NCBI RefSeq assembly: GCF_900199725.1
Contig: NZ_LT904904.1
Location: 1,475,483-1,539,482 of the forward strand
DNA length: 64,000 bases
Direction of reading: 5' to 3'
Source: Cytobacillus massiliigabonensis
GTDB taxonomy: Bacteria > Bacillota > Bacilli > Bacillales > Cytobacillaceae
Part shown: positions 35,129 through 47,403 of the stretch, piece by piece
Numbering within the stretch: position 1 is the stretch's first letter
How the letters are laid out: the number at the start of each line of letters is the position of its first letter
Notes under the pieces: generated by a model
Database searches by the model: none
What the model saw: the letters and a program-made list of their open reading frames with translations, nothing else
What the model was told of the DNA's origin: nothing
Program-made: the position numbers and the translations under genes

Positions 35129-35291
35129 TTGTGACAAGAGTTGTCACAAATAAGTAAAGAATGTGAGGAAAGAATAGTATTACATTGGTGCACCGTCGTG
35201 ACAAGAGTATCCTAGGCCTCTTGTTTCGACGTTCTATATAGATGGAGGAATTGACATTTATAGCAATGTGTCAATTCCTTTTGTATTTTTT
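35129..35291 (+). ncRNA. Structured gene-free stretch ending in a terminator, candidate sRNA
   Basis: Three elements in order: palindrome TTGTGACA-N5-TGTCACAA (35129-35149); hairpin CGTCG..ACAAGAG / CTCTTGT..CGACG (35194-35231); and terminator GGAATTGACA/TGTCAATTCC (35247-35278) with a T-rich tail to 35291. The 11-mer GTGACAAGAGT occurs in both the first and second elements. No ORF with an SD precedes the terminator, so a short non-coding transcript is possible. No clear promoter was found. Confidence 0.4.
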
Positions 35292-35326
35292 TATATTATC
35301 AGAATTTATATCTTTGGGATTGGAGA

Positions 35327-35458
35327 ATGTCTAGCTACAGCGCCTATCCCCTTGAGGTCATAAGCCAAGCTTGCAAGAGGGTAAAGAACAGCCTTCCATC
35401 CAGCTCGTCTATATGCTTGTCGGGACAGAGCAGTCGCCTCCACTTTTCTTACTACTTG
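35327..35458 (+). repeat. Intergenic repeat family A, degenerate copy before holA
   Basis: GTCTAGCTACAGCGCCTA, TCATAAGCCAAGC, GGGTAAAGAACAGCCTTCC and TATGCTTGTCGGGACAGAGC keep the family order, ending near CCTCCACTTTTCTT. It ends about 65 bp before the holA start. Confidence 0.75.
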
Positions 35459-35522
35459 TCAAACGCCCTAAGCTTCATTAGGATTAGATTAGGTAATCCT
35501 AATGTGAACGGAGCGAAGGCTA

Positions 35523-36554
35523 GTGATTTTTGATCTTTGGAAACAAATTAAAGCAAAGAAGTATTCTTCATTATATTTAATATATGGTCCGGAAGCATTT
35601 CTTATTAATGAGACGAAACAGCTGCTGATCAGCCATCTATTAAATGAGGAGGAGATTGATTTTAACCTTTCCTCTTATGATTTAGAGGAAACCCCCATTG
35701 ATGTAGCGTTAGAGGATGCAGAAACGTTTCCGTTTATGGGAGAAAAAAGATTAATTTTTTTGCAGAACCCGGTATTTCTTACCTCGGGTAAAACAAAGGA
35801 GAAAGTCGAGCATAACCTTGCAAAGCTAGAAGCCTATCTAAAGGAACCTTCTCCCTACTCCATTGTTGTCTTTACTGCTCCATATGAAAAATTAGATGAA
35901 CGGAAAAAAGTGACAAAGGAATTAAAAAGAAATGCTGCAGTATTAGAAGCAAAGAAGCTGAGTGAAGCTGAATTGAAGGCTTGGATAAAAGAGCGGTCTG
36001 CCTTAAATGGAGTAGAAATTGACGATAAAGCAACGGAAATGCTGCTTACACTTGCAGGCACAAATTTATTTACACTTACTAGCGAGGTAGACAAGCTTGC
36101 ACTATACGTTGGTTCTGGATCAGAAATTGATGAAGCTACCGTAGAAAAGCTTGTTGCCCGATCATTGGAGCAAAATATTTTTTCTCTAATTGATAAAATA
36201 GTGAACAGACAAGTAGAAGGGGCATTAAGGATCTATTATGATTTATTGAAGCAGAATGAAGAGCCTATTAAAATCCTTTCGCTAATAACAGGTCAGTTTA
36301 GGCTTATTTATCAAGTGAAAGAGCTTGCACGAAGAGGATACGGCCAACAGCAAATTGCTGGTCATTTAAAAATCCATCCATTTCGAATTAAGCTTGCTGC
36401 TGGACAAGCCAGGCTTTTTGCTGATGAAGAGCTTGCCCATATAATAAACTTATTAGCAGAAGCGGATTATCAAATGAAAACTGGCGGAATGAATAAAGTA
36501 ATGTTAATTGAAATGTTTCTATTTCGATTACATGATCATGCATACAAAAAATAG
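35523..36554 (+). CDS. holA: DNA polymerase III subunit delta
   Basis: 343 aa. YLIYGPEAFLINETKQLL opens the AAA-like domain I; SLEQNIFSLIDKIVNRQVEGAL begins the C-terminal collar domain. It loads the beta clamp with HolB and DnaX. GTG start with a weak GGAG upstream; no better start is seen. Terminator follows directly. Confidence 0.93.
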   Translation: MIFDLWKQIKAKKYSSLYLIYGPEAFLINETKQLLISHLLNEEEIDFNLSSYDLEETPIDVALEDAETFPFMGEKRLIFLQNPVFLTSGKTKEKVEHNLAKLEAYLKEPSPYSIVVFTAPYEKLDERKKVTKELKRNAAVLEAKKLSEAELKAWIKERSALNGVEIDDKATEMLLTLAGTNLFTLTSEVDKLALYVGSGSEIDEATVEKLVARSLEQNIFSLIDKIVNRQVEGALRIYYDLLKQNEEPIKILSLITGQFRLIYQVKELARRGYGQQQIAGHLKIHPFRIKLAAGQARLFADEELAHIINLLAEADYQMKTGGMNKVMLIEMFLFRLHDHAYKK

Positions 36555-36587
36555 GCTGGCTAAGTTAAACTTAGTCAGCCTATTTTT
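36546..36587 (+). terminator. Terminator after holA
   Basis: AAATAGGCTGGCTAAG pairs with CTTAGTCAGCCTATTT around a 5-nt loop, followed by T residues. Confidence 0.92.
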
Positions 36588-36591
36588 GCAG

Positions 36592-36747
36592 TGTCTAGCG
36601 ACAGCGCCTATCGCCTATCAAACTTCAGGTCCTCTCTCTCCGATAAGTCAACATCGAATCACTACCGCTCTTCGTGTTTCCTTTATCTCGGTCCGGCCCC
36701 CCTGCGTTTATACGGAGATGATCATGGCGCTACCGCTTTTCGTGTAA
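36592..36747 (+). repeat. Intergenic repeat family A, strongly diverged copy
   Basis: Begins TGTCTAGCGACAGCGCCTA and ends GGCGCTACCGCTTTTCGTG like other copies, but the interior differs. It lies between the converging holA and rpsT. Confidence 0.6.
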
Positions 36748-36750
36748 AAT

Positions 36751-36777
36751 AAAAGGCTATCAATGAATGATAGCCGT
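36751..36777 (-). terminator. Terminator of rpsT
   Basis: GGCTATCA and TGATAGCC pair around 5 nt; on the minus strand the stem is followed by TTTTATTTT. Confidence 0.85.
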
Positions 36778-36789
36778 TATTCTTTAAAC

Positions 36790-37065
36790 TTAAGCGTTTA
36801 AAGCGTTCATTTTTTTTGTTAAACGAGATTTTTTACGAGCAGCAGCATTTTTGTGGATTAGACCTTTTGCAGCAGCTTTGTCTAGCTTACGAGCAGCATC
36901 AGCAAAAGTTTCTTTTGCAGCAGCAGCATCGTTAGTAACGATTGCAGCTTCAACTTTTTTCACAGCTGTACGCATAGAAGATTTAACAGTCGCATTATGA
37001 GCGTTACGCGCTTCACTAGTTTTTACACGCTTAATAGCAGATTTAATGTTTGGCATTCCATTCAC
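36790..37065 (-). CDS. rpsT: Small ribosomal subunit protein bS20
   Basis: 91 aa, rich in Lys and Ala. [21 protein letters not shown] is a typical start (the frame is preceded by two in-frame codons, MNG) and [20 protein letters not shown] a typical end for S20. It binds 16S rRNA in the body of the 30S subunit. The true start is probably the internal ATG of MPNIKS, since AGGAGGTG is about 8 bp before the upstream ATG and the two cannot be firmly distinguished. Opposite in strand to gpr, as in B. subtilis. Confidence 0.95.
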   Translation of the reverse strand: MNGMPNIKSAIKRVKTSEARNAHNATVKSSMRTAVKKVEAAIVTNDAAAAKETFADAARKLDKAAAKGLIHKNAAARKKSRLTKKMNALNA

Positions 37066-37329
37066 CTCCTACAAAAAGCATCGAGATTATATTAACTCGA
37101 CTTTCACATCATTCATTAACAATCAAATATTAAGAACAAGTGATATTTTATCAAACACTCCGTTCTTTTGCAATACTCTTCGTCTATTTTGATAAGTTGA
37201 ACTCTCAAGGTGAGAGTACGGAATGAAAGGTTTGCCTGCCATTTAATGAATGTTTTTCCATATAAGCGGAAAAGATAAAAGAAAGTCCTGTCTTTTGACG
37301 GCTTAAGAGAAGAATGCGAGGGGATCATC

Positions 37330-38451
37330 TTGGAACAAATAGATTTAAGCAAATATGCTGTCAGAACTGATCTTGCAATTGAAGCACGTGAAATGGCCAT
37401 AGCAGATCAAGGGAAGCATGTACATGATCAGGAAGATCTTTCACAAATTGAAGGAGTTATCATTAAAGAAAAAGAAGAGGAAGATATAAAGATTTCCTTT
37501 GTTGAGGTAACGAAGGAAGGAGCATCTGCAATTGGGAAAAAAGAGGGGCGATATTTAACGCTGGAGGCTGTTGGAATTCGGCAGCAGGATACGGTAATGC
37601 AGCAAAAAGTAGCTGAAATTTTCGCTAGGGAATTTTCCCAGTTTATAAAGCAGCTTGGAATAAAGGATGATGCGTCATGTTTGGTCGTTGGTTTGGGGAA
37701 TTGGAATGTAACACCTGACGCACTTGGACCACAGGTTTGTGAAAACTTGCTCGTAACCCGTCATCTTTATCAGCTGCAGCCAGAAAGTGTGGAAGAAGGG
37801 TATCGTCCAGTAAGTGCGATCGCCCCAGGAGTCATGGGATTAACCGGAATTGAAACAAGTGATATCATTTTTGGCATTGTCGAAAAGACAAAACCAGATT
37901 TTGTAATAGCTATCGATGCCTTAGCATCTAGATCTATTGAGCGTGTAAATTCAACGATTCAAATTTCTGATACAGGGATTCATCCTGGTTCGGGGGTTGG
38001 AAATAAACGAAAAGAGATAAGCAAGGAAACTTTAGGAATTCCAGTTGTTGCAATTGGAGTGCCGACAGTAGTTGATGCCGTTTCAATCACGAGCGATACC
38101 ATTGATTTTATTCTGAAGCATTTTGGCAAGGAGCTTAAGGAAGGGGACCGGCCATCAAGAGCTTTGGCGCCAGCTGGTATGACGTTTGGAAAAAGAAAAA
38201 AGCTCACAGAGGAAGATTTGCCGGAGGAAGAGCAGCGAAAGACATTTTTAGGCATGATAGGGACGCTGCCAGAAGATGAAAAGAGGAAATTAATATATGA
38301 GGTACTTGCTCCTATAGGGCATAACCTCATGGTGACGCCAAAAGAGGTAGACGTTTTTATCGAAGACATGGCAAATCTAATTGCCAATGGACTAAATGCA
38401 GCATTGCACAGCAATGTAAGGCAGGAAAATGCAGGCTTCTATACAAGATAA
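37330..38451 (+). CDS. gpr: Germination protease GPR
   Basis: 373 aa. The short N-terminal propeptide ([10 protein letters not shown]) precedes [12 protein letters not shown], which resembles the cleavage sites of small acid-soluble spore proteins and is removed by self-processing. [16 protein letters not shown] and [17 protein letters not shown] are family signatures. GPR degrades SASPs at germination and is made in the forespore. TTG start with GAGGGGATC upstream. spoIIP follows 160 bp later. Confidence 0.95.
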   Translation: MEQIDLSKYAVRTDLAIEAREMAIADQGKHVHDQEDLSQIEGVIIKEKEEEDIKISFVEVTKEGASAIGKKEGRYLTLEAVGIRQQDTVMQQKVAEIFAREFSQFIKQLGIKDDASCLVVGLGNWNVTPDALGPQVCENLLVTRHLYQLQPESVEEGYRPVSAIAPGVMGLTGIETSDIIFGIVEKTKPDFVIAIDALASRSIERVNSTIQISDTGIHPGSGVGNKRKEISKETLGIPVVAIGVPTVVDAVSITSDTIDFILKHFGKELKEGDRPSRALAPAGMTFGKRKKLTEEDLPEEEQRKTFLGMIGTLPEDEKRKLIYEVLAPIGHNLMVTPKEVDVFIEDMANLIANGLNAALHSNVRQENAGFYTR

Positions 38452-38557
38452 TGGAACATGGGGACAGGTCCGTTGTCCCTGGCAAATGAGTATAAGTACC
38501 ACTCAAACTTAAGATTTATTATGTGAAAAAATAACCAAATAAAATGTTTTGAGTTCT

Positions 38558-38609
38558 ACCTTCTCTAGCAAAGTCATATGAATTACTAGACTTGCAAAAA
38601 AAGAGAGGT
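38558..38609 (+). promoter_or_regulatory. SD-sequestering hairpin upstream of spoIIP
   Basis: ACC-T-TCTCT (38558-38566) pairs with AGAGAGGT (38602-38609), and GCAAAGTC (38568-38575) with GACTTGC (38589-38595), one base bulged. The spoIIP Shine-Dalgarno GAGAGGTGG is the 3' arm. There is no U-tract, so this would block translation rather than transcription of messages reading in from gpr. Confidence 0.5.
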
Positions 38610-38615
38610 GGAACG

Positions 38616-39815
38616 ATGAAACCTTTAAGACCCAATGGGTTTATTGTGTTTGTACAAGGGACAAGCCTATTGAAGATCTGTGGAGGCTTTCTCCTATTTT
38701 TATTATTAATCTTTTCAATTAGTGGTGTGCTTACATCCTTAAAGCCTGAATTTCGAATTAGTTCTTCATCTGTAAATACGGCGACGAATAAAGTGACAGG
38801 AGAAATGCTGTATCACTTGCTTGGCTGGGAGAATCACCACCTATTGCACGGATTAGGAGAAGAAAAAAACAAGCCGACTTTAATGAACTTTGTTTTTAAG
38901 CTATCCACAAATATTAATTTGGATGATCCGCGAAGTTTATTAGGGAGAGAGCTGCCTTCTTTTTCTTTATACGATAGTAAAATTGTCGTAGCGAGTGAGG
39001 GAACCGACTATACAAATATGCCAATGGAGTCTACCCCTCCTCTGGAAGTGCTGAGGGCTGAGCAAGAAGCGACTTTGCAGAATACAGAAAATATTGATCA
39101 GCTGGGTGAAGGAAATCAAGTTCCTGATTCCGGGTTAACAACAGGAGAAAGAAAAGTAGTTCATCTTTATTTTTCACATAATCGTGAATCGTATTTGCCT
39201 TATTTAAAAGGAGAAACAGATCCCAATCGAGCTTACCATTCAAAACTGAATGTGACAAAAATTGGGGATAAGTTGAAGGAAGAACTTGAAAGTTATGGGA
39301 TTGGTACTTCAATAGACAAAACAGATATTAATACAGTACTAAATGAAAAGGATTTAACTTATGAATACTCTTATCGTGAAACAAGACCAATTGTTAAGGA
39401 AGCGATGGCAGGAAATAAGGACATGCAATACTTAATTGATATCCATCGAGATGCGAATAGAAAAAAGGATACAACCCTTACAATTAACGGGAAAAATTAT
39501 GCAAAACTGGCATTTGTCGTAGGAAAGAAACATGCCAACTATGAAAAAAACCTGCAGCTAGCAGAGAAATTGCATAAACTGATTAATGAAAAATATCCGG
39601 GGTTAAGCAGGGCTGTCATTGTAAAGACCGGTGGTAACGCCGTATATAATCAAGATCTATCCGAAAACGCCATGCTCATCGAATTCGGCGGTGTTGACAA
39701 CACATTTGAAGAACTTTATTTATCAGCAGGTGCTCTTGCAGATGTCTTTAGCGAATTTTACTGGCAGGCAGAAAAGGTCAATCAACAAGCAGAAGGACAG
39801 ACAGATAAAAAATAA
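38616..39815 (+). CDS. spoIIP: Stage II sporulation protein P, peptidoglycan amidase/endopeptidase
   Basis: 399 aa. One N-terminal membrane helix (ICGGFLLFLLLIFSISGVL), then the extracytoplasmic SpoIIP domain: VHLYFSHNRESYLP, LIDIHRDANRKK and AMLIEFGGVDNTFEEL carry the His and Glu residues expected for zinc-dependent amidase action. With SpoIID and SpoIIM it drives engulfment. The ATG is 6 bp after GAGAGGTGG; a longer frame from 38592 is not supported. Follows gpr as in B. subtilis. Confidence 0.95.
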   Translation: MKPLRPNGFIVFVQGTSLLKICGGFLLFLLLIFSISGVLTSLKPEFRISSSSVNTATNKVTGEMLYHLLGWENHHLLHGLGEEKNKPTLMNFVFKLSTNINLDDPRSLLGRELPSFSLYDSKIVVASEGTDYTNMPMESTPPLEVLRAEQEATLQNTENIDQLGEGNQVPDSGLTTGERKVVHLYFSHNRESYLPYLKGETDPNRAYHSKLNVTKIGDKLKEELESYGIGTSIDKTDINTVLNEKDLTYEYSYRETRPIVKEAMAGNKDMQYLIDIHRDANRKKDTTLTINGKNYAKLAFVVGKKHANYEKNLQLAEKLHKLINEKYPGLSRAVIVKTGGNAVYNQDLSENAMLIEFGGVDNTFEELYLSAGALADVFSEFYWQAEKVNQQAEGQTDKK

Positions 39816-39836
39816 AATTGATAGGTGATTTATATT

Positions 39837-40181
39837 ATGAAGTGGTTTATGGTGAAAGCCTTTTTCCTAATCTCACTCATGTTTATTGCGGTGTTATTTG
39901 GCATGCAGCTCGCGAATGAAGGCATCCACAATATGAAAGGCTATGAAGATGCAAATTTCAAGGATCCCTTTGCCATAAATGAAAACGAAGGAGGGGAGCT
40001 CCAGGCTTCCATTCTTGGGAATGATATTGCAAGCCATGACTTGCAGCAAAAAAAAGAGAGACTTGAGGAAATGAAAGCTTACAATTTCTTTTCATCTTTA
40101 GGCAAGTCGATTTCTGAGGGGATATCAGAGGCAACGGAAAAAACAATTCATCAAATAACCAATCTAATAAATGGAAAGTAA
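39837..40181 (+). CDS. yqxA: YqxA, DUF3679 family protein
   Basis: 114 aa: N-terminal helix (FMVKAFFLISLMFIAVLFGMQLA) and an amphipathic, partly charged remainder. It follows spoIIP by 20 bp as in B. subtilis and is probably in the same sporulation unit; function unknown. The ATG at 39837 is 9 bp after ATAGGTG; the GTG at 39825 lies in that SD. Confidence 0.85.
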   Translation: MKWFMVKAFFLISLMFIAVLFGMQLANEGIHNMKGYEDANFKDPFAINENEGGELQASILGNDIASHDLQQKKERLEEMKAYNFFSSLGKSISEGISEATEKTIHQITNLINGK

Positions 40182-40182
40182 T

Positions 40183-40209
40183 CGGCTGTGTTTTCGGGCA
40201 GCCGTTTTT
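40183..40209 (+). terminator. Terminator after yqxA
   Basis: CGGCTG (40183-40188) pairs with CAGCCG (40199-40204), then five T. Confidence 0.75.
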
Positions 40210-40343
40210 CTTTTTGTAAAACACACTCACCTCAAAACTTCTCATGCTGTTTAGCATTGAATCTTCATAAACGTACTGCTATAATCAAAAAATAGTGCAT
40301 GTTCGATTAAATGTAAAAGAATAGCTTTTTTGAAGTTAGACGG

Positions 40344-40388
40344 ATGTCTAGCTCCAGGTGCTTCTAGATGAACCTGGTGCTTTTCTTA
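40344..40388 (+). repeat. Remnant of repeat family A before lepA
   Basis: GTCTAGCTCCAGGTGCTTC and GAACCTGGTGCTTTTCTT: both family ends with almost nothing between, forming a CCAGGTGC-type imperfect hairpin. It ends 20 bp before the lepA start. Confidence 0.6.
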
Positions 40389-40408
40389 GTAGGAGTGAAA
40401 GAAAACCA

Positions 40409-42244
40409 ATGAACAGAGAAGAGAGATTAAAGAGACAAGCAAAAATACGGAATTTTTCCATCATTGCTCATATTGATCATGGGAAATCAACTTTAGCTGA
40501 CCGTATTCTTGAAAAAACGAATGCATTGACTTCACGTGAAATGAAGGATCAGCTATTAGATTCAATGGATTTAGAGAGAGAACGCGGAATTACGATTAAA
40601 TTAAATTCCGTTCAATTAAAATATAAAGCAAAAGATGGAGAAACTTATATTTTCCATTTGATTGATACACCTGGACATGTCGACTTTACTTATGAGGTTT
40701 CCCGCAGTTTAGCAGCCTGCGAAGGGGCAATCTTGGTTGTTGACGCTGCACAAGGAATTGAAGCACAGACGCTTGCTAATGTTTATTTAGCGCTTGATAA
40801 TGATTTGGAAATTCTCCCCATAATTAATAAAATAGATCTTCCAAGTGCGGATCCGGAACGAGTAAGAAATGAAATTGAAGAAGTAATCGGACTTGATGCT
40901 TCTGAAGCGGTTCTTGCTTCTGCGAAAGCAGGTATAGGAATCGAAGAAATATTAGAACAAGTGGTAGAAAAAGTGCCTGCTCCAACAGGTGATCCTGACG
41001 CGCCATTAAAAGCGCTCATATTTGATTCCCTCTTTGATGCCTATCGAGGAGTAGTTGCTTATATCCGTGTAGTTGAAGGAACAGTTAAAGCCGGAGACAA
41101 AATAAGAATGATGGCTACAGGGAAAGAATTTGAAGTTGTTGAAGTTGGAGTATTTTCTCCAAAGGCACAGGTACAAGATGAATTAACCGTTGGGGATGTA
41201 GGTTTCCTAACTGCTTCCATCAAAAATGTTGGCGATACCCGTGTAGGTGATACCATTACGAACGCGAAAAATGGTGCAACAGAAGCGCTGCCTGGTTATC
41301 GTAAATTAAATCCAATGGTATACTGCGGACTTTATCCAATTGACAGTGCAAAGTTTAATGATTTGCGTGAAGCGCTTGAAAAGCTGGAGTTAAACGATTC
41401 GGCTTTGCAATTTGAACCAGAAACATCACAGGCATTGGGCTTTGGTTTCCGCTGCGGATTCCTCGGATTGCTTCATATGGAAATTATTCAAGAGCGGATT
41501 GAACGTGAATTTAAAATTGATTTAATCACGACAGCGCCAAGTGTAATTTATGATGTCATTATGACAGATGGGTCACAGGTGAAAGTAGATAATCCTTCAA
41601 ATATGCCTGACCCGCAAAAGATTGACCGCGTGGAAGAGCCATATGTAAAAGCAACTATGATGGCGCCGAATGACTATGTTGGTGCGATAATGGAACTTTG
41701 TCAGGCTAAGCGCGGAATATTTATTGACATGCAATATATGGATGAAACACGTGTAAATATTATTTATGAAATTCCGCTATCTGAAATTGTATATGATTTC
41801 TTTGATCAGCTGAAATCAAATACAAAAGGATACGCTTCTTTCGACTATGAATTAATTGGCTACAAGCCATCCAAGCTTGTTAAAATGGATATTCTGTTAA
41901 ATGCGGAAAAGGTTGATGCTCTTAGCTTTATCGTTCATAAAGACTTTGCTTATGAGCGCGGAAAAGTGATTGTTGATAAGCTTAAGGATCTGATTCCTCG
42001 TCAGCAATTTGAGGTTCCCATTCAAGCAGCGATTGGTCAGAAAATTGTTGCCCGTTCAACCATTAAAGCGATGCGCAAAAACGTTCTAGCTAAATGTTAC
42101 GGCGGTGACATTTCCCGGAAAAGAAAGCTTTTAGAAAAGCAAAAAGAAGGGAAAAAACGGATGAAGCAAGTTGGATCTGTTGAAGTTCCGCAAGAAGCAT
42201 TCATGGCAGTCCTAAAAATGGACGACAGCGGTACAAAGAAGTAA
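40409..42244 (+). CDS. lepA: Elongation factor 4 (LepA)
   Basis: 611 aa. G1 [11 protein letters not shown]3 DTPGHVDF and G4 NKIDLP are intact; EF-G-like domains follow and the specific C-terminal domain ends [15 protein letters not shown]. It is a ribosome-binding GTPase implicated in back-translocation or 30S biogenesis. The ATG at 40409 matches family length; the frame continues upstream into a repeat remnant, which is not coding. Confidence 0.97.
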   Translation: MNREERLKRQAKIRNFSIIAHIDHGKSTLADRILEKTNALTSREMKDQLLDSMDLERERGITIKLNSVQLKYKAKDGETYIFHLIDTPGHVDFTYEVSRSLAACEGAILVVDAAQGIEAQTLANVYLALDNDLEILPIINKIDLPSADPERVRNEIEEVIGLDASEAVLASAKAGIGIEEILEQVVEKVPAPTGDPDAPLKALIFDSLFDAYRGVVAYIRVVEGTVKAGDKIRMMATGKEFEVVEVGVFSPKAQVQDELTVGDVGFLTASIKNVGDTRVGDTITNAKNGATEALPGYRKLNPMVYCGLYPIDSAKFNDLREALEKLELNDSALQFEPETSQALGFGFRCGFLGLLHMEIIQERIEREFKIDLITTAPSVIYDVIMTDGSQVKVDNPSNMPDPQKIDRVEEPYVKATMMAPNDYVGAIMELCQAKRGIFIDMQYMDETRVNIIYEIPLSEIVYDFFDQLKSNTKGYASFDYELIGYKPSKLVKMDILLNAEKVDALSFIVHKDFAYERGKVIVDKLKDLIPRQQFEVPIQAAIGQKIVARSTIKAMRKNVLAKCYGGDISRKRKLLEKQKEGKKRMKQVGSVEVPQEAFMAVLKMDDSGTKK

Positions 42245-42257
42245 AGATCTTTGCATT

Positions 42258-42312
42258 GTAAAGGGAGGTTGGTTATGCTTTTTTAATAAAGCAAAACAGC
42301 CTCTTTTTTATT
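42258..42312 (+). terminator. Terminator after lepA
   Basis: AAAGGGAGGTTG pairs with CAGCCTCTTTTT (G-U allowed) around an AT-rich loop that can itself pair (GCTTT/AAAGC). Confidence 0.65.
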
Positions 42313-42388
42313 TGGAAAATATATTGTCGGTTACATTGTTTGAGCAAGCCTTTATGTACGAAGTAATAACCAGCGCAGTGAAAAGAAG

Positions 42389-42466
42389 GTGACCGGCATT
42401 TACATTTTGACAACGACTGCACTCTTGATTCTACAAGTTATTCTATTAAAGGTTGTGAAAAAATGA
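42389..42466 (+). CDS. Possible 25-aa hydrophobic leader peptide overlapping hemW
   Basis: GTG-initiated VTGIYILTTTALLILQVILL, ending KVVKK; its TGA overlaps the hemW ATG as ATGA. It could couple translation to hemW. The SD is poor for the GTG, so initiation may instead use the internal TTG, giving 19 residues. Conservation is unknown; treat as tentative. Confidence 0.25.
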   Translation: MTGIYILTTTALLILQVILLKVVKK

Positions 42467-43596
42467 TCAAAGCAGCATACATTCATATTCCATTTTGTGA
42501 GCATATTTGCCACTATTGTGATTTTAATAAAGTATTTCTAAAAGGACAGCCTGTCGATGAATATCTTGATTCATTATCAATAGAAATCGAGATGACGCTA
42601 AATGAAACTCCAACAGAACATTTGGAAACAATCTTTATCGGTGGAGGCACGCCAACGGCATTGAATGAACTTCAGCTCGAAAAGCTTTGCCATATCATTA
42701 AGACCCATCTTCCATATAGCGATGAAACAGAATTCACTTTTGAGGCAAACCCTGGGGATCTTTCCGAGGAAAAACTGCGGATTTTATATCAGGCAGGAGT
42801 GAATAGAATTAGCTTTGGCGTTCAGACTTTTAATGAAGAGCTATTAAAGCGGATTGGAAGAGTTCATCGTGCCAAAGATGTTTTCCAATCGATAGATTTA
42901 GCAAAAAAAACAGGTTTTGAAAATATAAGCGTTGACCTTATTTATAGTTTGCCTGGTCAAACTCTAGAAGATTTTAAAGACACTTTAAAGACGTCTTTTA
43001 GTCTAGATATCCAGCACTACTCTGGCTATTCCTTAATTATTGAACCAAAGACTGTTTTTTATAATTTAATGCGTAAAGGTCAGCTTCCATCGCCTGGCGA
43101 GGATATTGAAGCAGAAATGTATGAAGTGTTAATGGAAGAAATGGGCAAGCATGGGTTCGATCAATACGAAATCAGTAATTTCTCAAAACCTGGTTACGAA
43201 AGCAAGCATAATTTAACGTATTGGAATAATGAGTGGTACTACGGATTTGGTGCTGGTGCACATAGCTATGTCGCTGGCAGCCGAATTTCAAATCATGGTC
43301 CATTAAAAAAATATATGGATGCAGTAAATGAATCCAAGTTGCCTATTCTCGAAAAACACCCGGTAACAAAAGTGGAGCAGATGGAAGAGGAGATGTTCCT
43401 TGGACTGCGGAAAACAGCAGGGGTTTCCATTTCTCATTTTAAAAAGAAATTTGCTGAAAACCCTCTATCATTATTTGAAAAAGAATTAAAAACCCTTACC
43501 TCGAGAGATTTGATTCAGGTGACTGATGAGCAAATTTGCTTAACGAAAAACGGACGCTTCTTAGGAAACGAGGTTTTTCAATCATTTTTAAAATAA
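42463..43596 (+). CDS. hemW: HemW, heme chaperone (radical SAM, HemN-like)
   Basis: 377 aa. The radical SAM cluster motif is IPFCEHICHYCDF (CxxxCxxC), followed by GGGTP and EANPGDLS. The fourth residue is Asp-Phe rather than the CxxxCxxCxC of true coproporphyrinogen dehydrogenase HemN, indicating HemW, which binds and transfers heme. Its place between lepA and hrcA is as in B. subtilis. The SD is weak (AAAGGTTG). Confidence 0.92.
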   Translation: MIKAAYIHIPFCEHICHYCDFNKVFLKGQPVDEYLDSLSIEIEMTLNETPTEHLETIFIGGGTPTALNELQLEKLCHIIKTHLPYSDETEFTFEANPGDLSEEKLRILYQAGVNRISFGVQTFNEELLKRIGRVHRAKDVFQSIDLAKKTGFENISVDLIYSLPGQTLEDFKDTLKTSFSLDIQHYSGYSLIIEPKTVFYNLMRKGQLPSPGEDIEAEMYEVLMEEMGKHGFDQYEISNFSKPGYESKHNLTYWNNEWYYGFGAGAHSYVAGSRISNHGPLKKYMDAVNESKLPILEKHPVTKVEQMEEEMFLGLRKTAGVSISHFKKKFAENPLSLFEKELKTLTSRDLIQVTDEQICLTKNGRFLGNEVFQSFLK

Positions 43597-43690
43597 TCAG
43601 CTGAATTGATTCGACAAAATACTTCAACAGCTTACAAAAGGAGCTTTATATGAAGATGGCACAATAAATGCGAAAATCTAGGTAAATGAA

Positions 43691-43756
43691 TTGACACAGA
43701 CCCTGTCATTTGATAATTTATTATTAGAATTAGCACTCGCTATTAAAGAGTGCTAA
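43691..43756 (+). promoter_or_regulatory. CIRCE operator and promoter of the hrcA operon
   Basis: TTAGCACTC (43730-43738) and GAGTGCTAA (43748-43756), 9-bp spacer: a perfect CIRCE, the site for HrcA. TTGACA (43691-43696) is the -35; TAATTT at 43714 with 17-bp spacing is a probable -10. HrcA bound here represses the whole operon until heat shock. Confidence 0.95.
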
Positions 43757-43770
43757 CAGAGGTGATAACC

Positions 43771-44802
43771 GTGTTGACCGATAGGCAATTATTGATACTT
43801 CAGGTTATTATTGATGACTTTATTCAATCTGCACAGCCGGTTGGATCTAGAAGCTTGTCGAAAAAAGAAGAGATTTCTTTCAGTTCTGCGACGATACGCA
43901 ATGAAATGTCTGATTTAGAAGAGCTTGGCTTTATCGAAAAGACACACACATCTTCTGGAAGAATTCCATCTGACAAGGGATATCGATACTATGTAGACCA
44001 TTTGCTGTCACCGCAAAAGCTTGATCAGCAAGATGTTTATAAAGTGAAATCGATCTTTGCAGAGAGGATTTACGAGCTGGAGAAAATCGTCCAAAATTCA
44101 GCAAGAATCCTTTCAGAAATAACGAATTACACAGCCATTGCGTTAGGACCTGCTGTTAGGGATAATAAATTAAAAAAAATACAAATCGTCCCTATTAATA
44201 AACAGACGGCAGTAGCGATTATTGTGACTGACTCAGGTCATGTTCAGAATCGGATGTTCCAATTGCCAGAAACAATGGATTTAGGCGAGCTTGAGAAATT
44301 AGCAAATATTTTAAATGACCGTTTAGCAGGCTCCTCCATTGAAAGTTTAACTGATAAAATTTATAAAGAAGTTGCCTTGCTGTTAAGGCAGCATATAAAT
44401 AATTATGATTTCATTCTGCATTCTATTGCTGATACACTGCTTATCCCGTCTCATGAGAAACTTTTTTTTGGCGGGAAAACCAATATGTTAAGTCAGCCAG
44501 AATTTCATGATTTCGATAAGATTAAAAGCCTTATGACAATGATTGAACAAGAAGACAGTATATATGAACTCATTCGCAAAAATCAGTCTGGCATTAATAT
44601 AAAAATTGGTCGTGAGAATAACAATACGGCAATGGAAAATTGCAGTTTAATCACTGCGACCTACTCAATTGGAACAGAACAGCTCGGATCCATTTCTATA
44701 TTGGGACCTACAAGAATGGAATATTCAAGGGTAATCAGTTTGCTTGACTATATAAGCCGTGATTTAACAGCTGTTCTGACAAAGCTGTATCTAGGCAATT
44801 AA
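43771..44802 (+). CDS. hrcA: Heat-inducible transcription repressor HrcA
   Basis: 343 aa. N-terminal winged helix ([17 protein letters not shown]...[17 protein letters not shown]) and C-terminal HrcA domain with a GAF-like fold. Its folding depends on GroE, which gives heat sensing. GTG start at 43771, after AGAGGTGATAACC; the longer frame from 43750 starts inside CIRCE. First gene of hrcA-grpE-dnaK-dnaJ. Confidence 0.96.
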   Translation: MLTDRQLLILQVIIDDFIQSAQPVGSRSLSKKEEISFSSATIRNEMSDLEELGFIEKTHTSSGRIPSDKGYRYYVDHLLSPQKLDQQDVYKVKSIFAERIYELEKIVQNSARILSEITNYTAIALGPAVRDNKLKKIQIVPINKQTAVAIIVTDSGHVQNRMFQLPETMDLGELEKLANILNDRLAGSSIESLTDKIYKEVALLLRQHINNYDFILHSIADTLLIPSHEKLFFGGKTNMLSQPEFHDFDKIKSLMTMIEQEDSIYELIRKNQSGINIKIGRENNNTAMENCSLITATYSIGTEQLGSISILGPTRMEYSRVISLLDYISRDLTAVLTKLYLGN

Positions 44803-44918
44803 CCACTGAAATAGCAGCAATGGGTGGGAATTGTTTTTCCATCCTTTGCTTGCGTTTTTTGGCGGCTGAAAAATAGCATGATAATTAACCTGTAAATACT
44901 TTAGGGGAGGTGAACAAG

Positions 44919-47383
<2,465 letters not shown>

Positions 47384-47403
47384 GTAATAAAGTTTTTTAG
47401 GAT

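Noticed and set aside
35327..35533. 68-aa frame in the repeat before holA
   Set aside because: It lies almost wholly in a degenerate family A repeat and has no SD.
36508..36747. 79-aa frame across the end of holA and the following repeat
   Set aside because: Crosses the holA terminator and a repeat; no SD or conserved features.
38461..38480. GGGACA/TGTCCC small inverted repeat after gpr
   Set aside because: Too short and without a T-run to be called a terminator; probably a remnant of a common Bacillus intergenic motif.
40358..40408. N-terminal extension of LepA
   Set aside because: The extra codons lie in a repeat remnant and the ATG at 40409 gives the normal family start and length.
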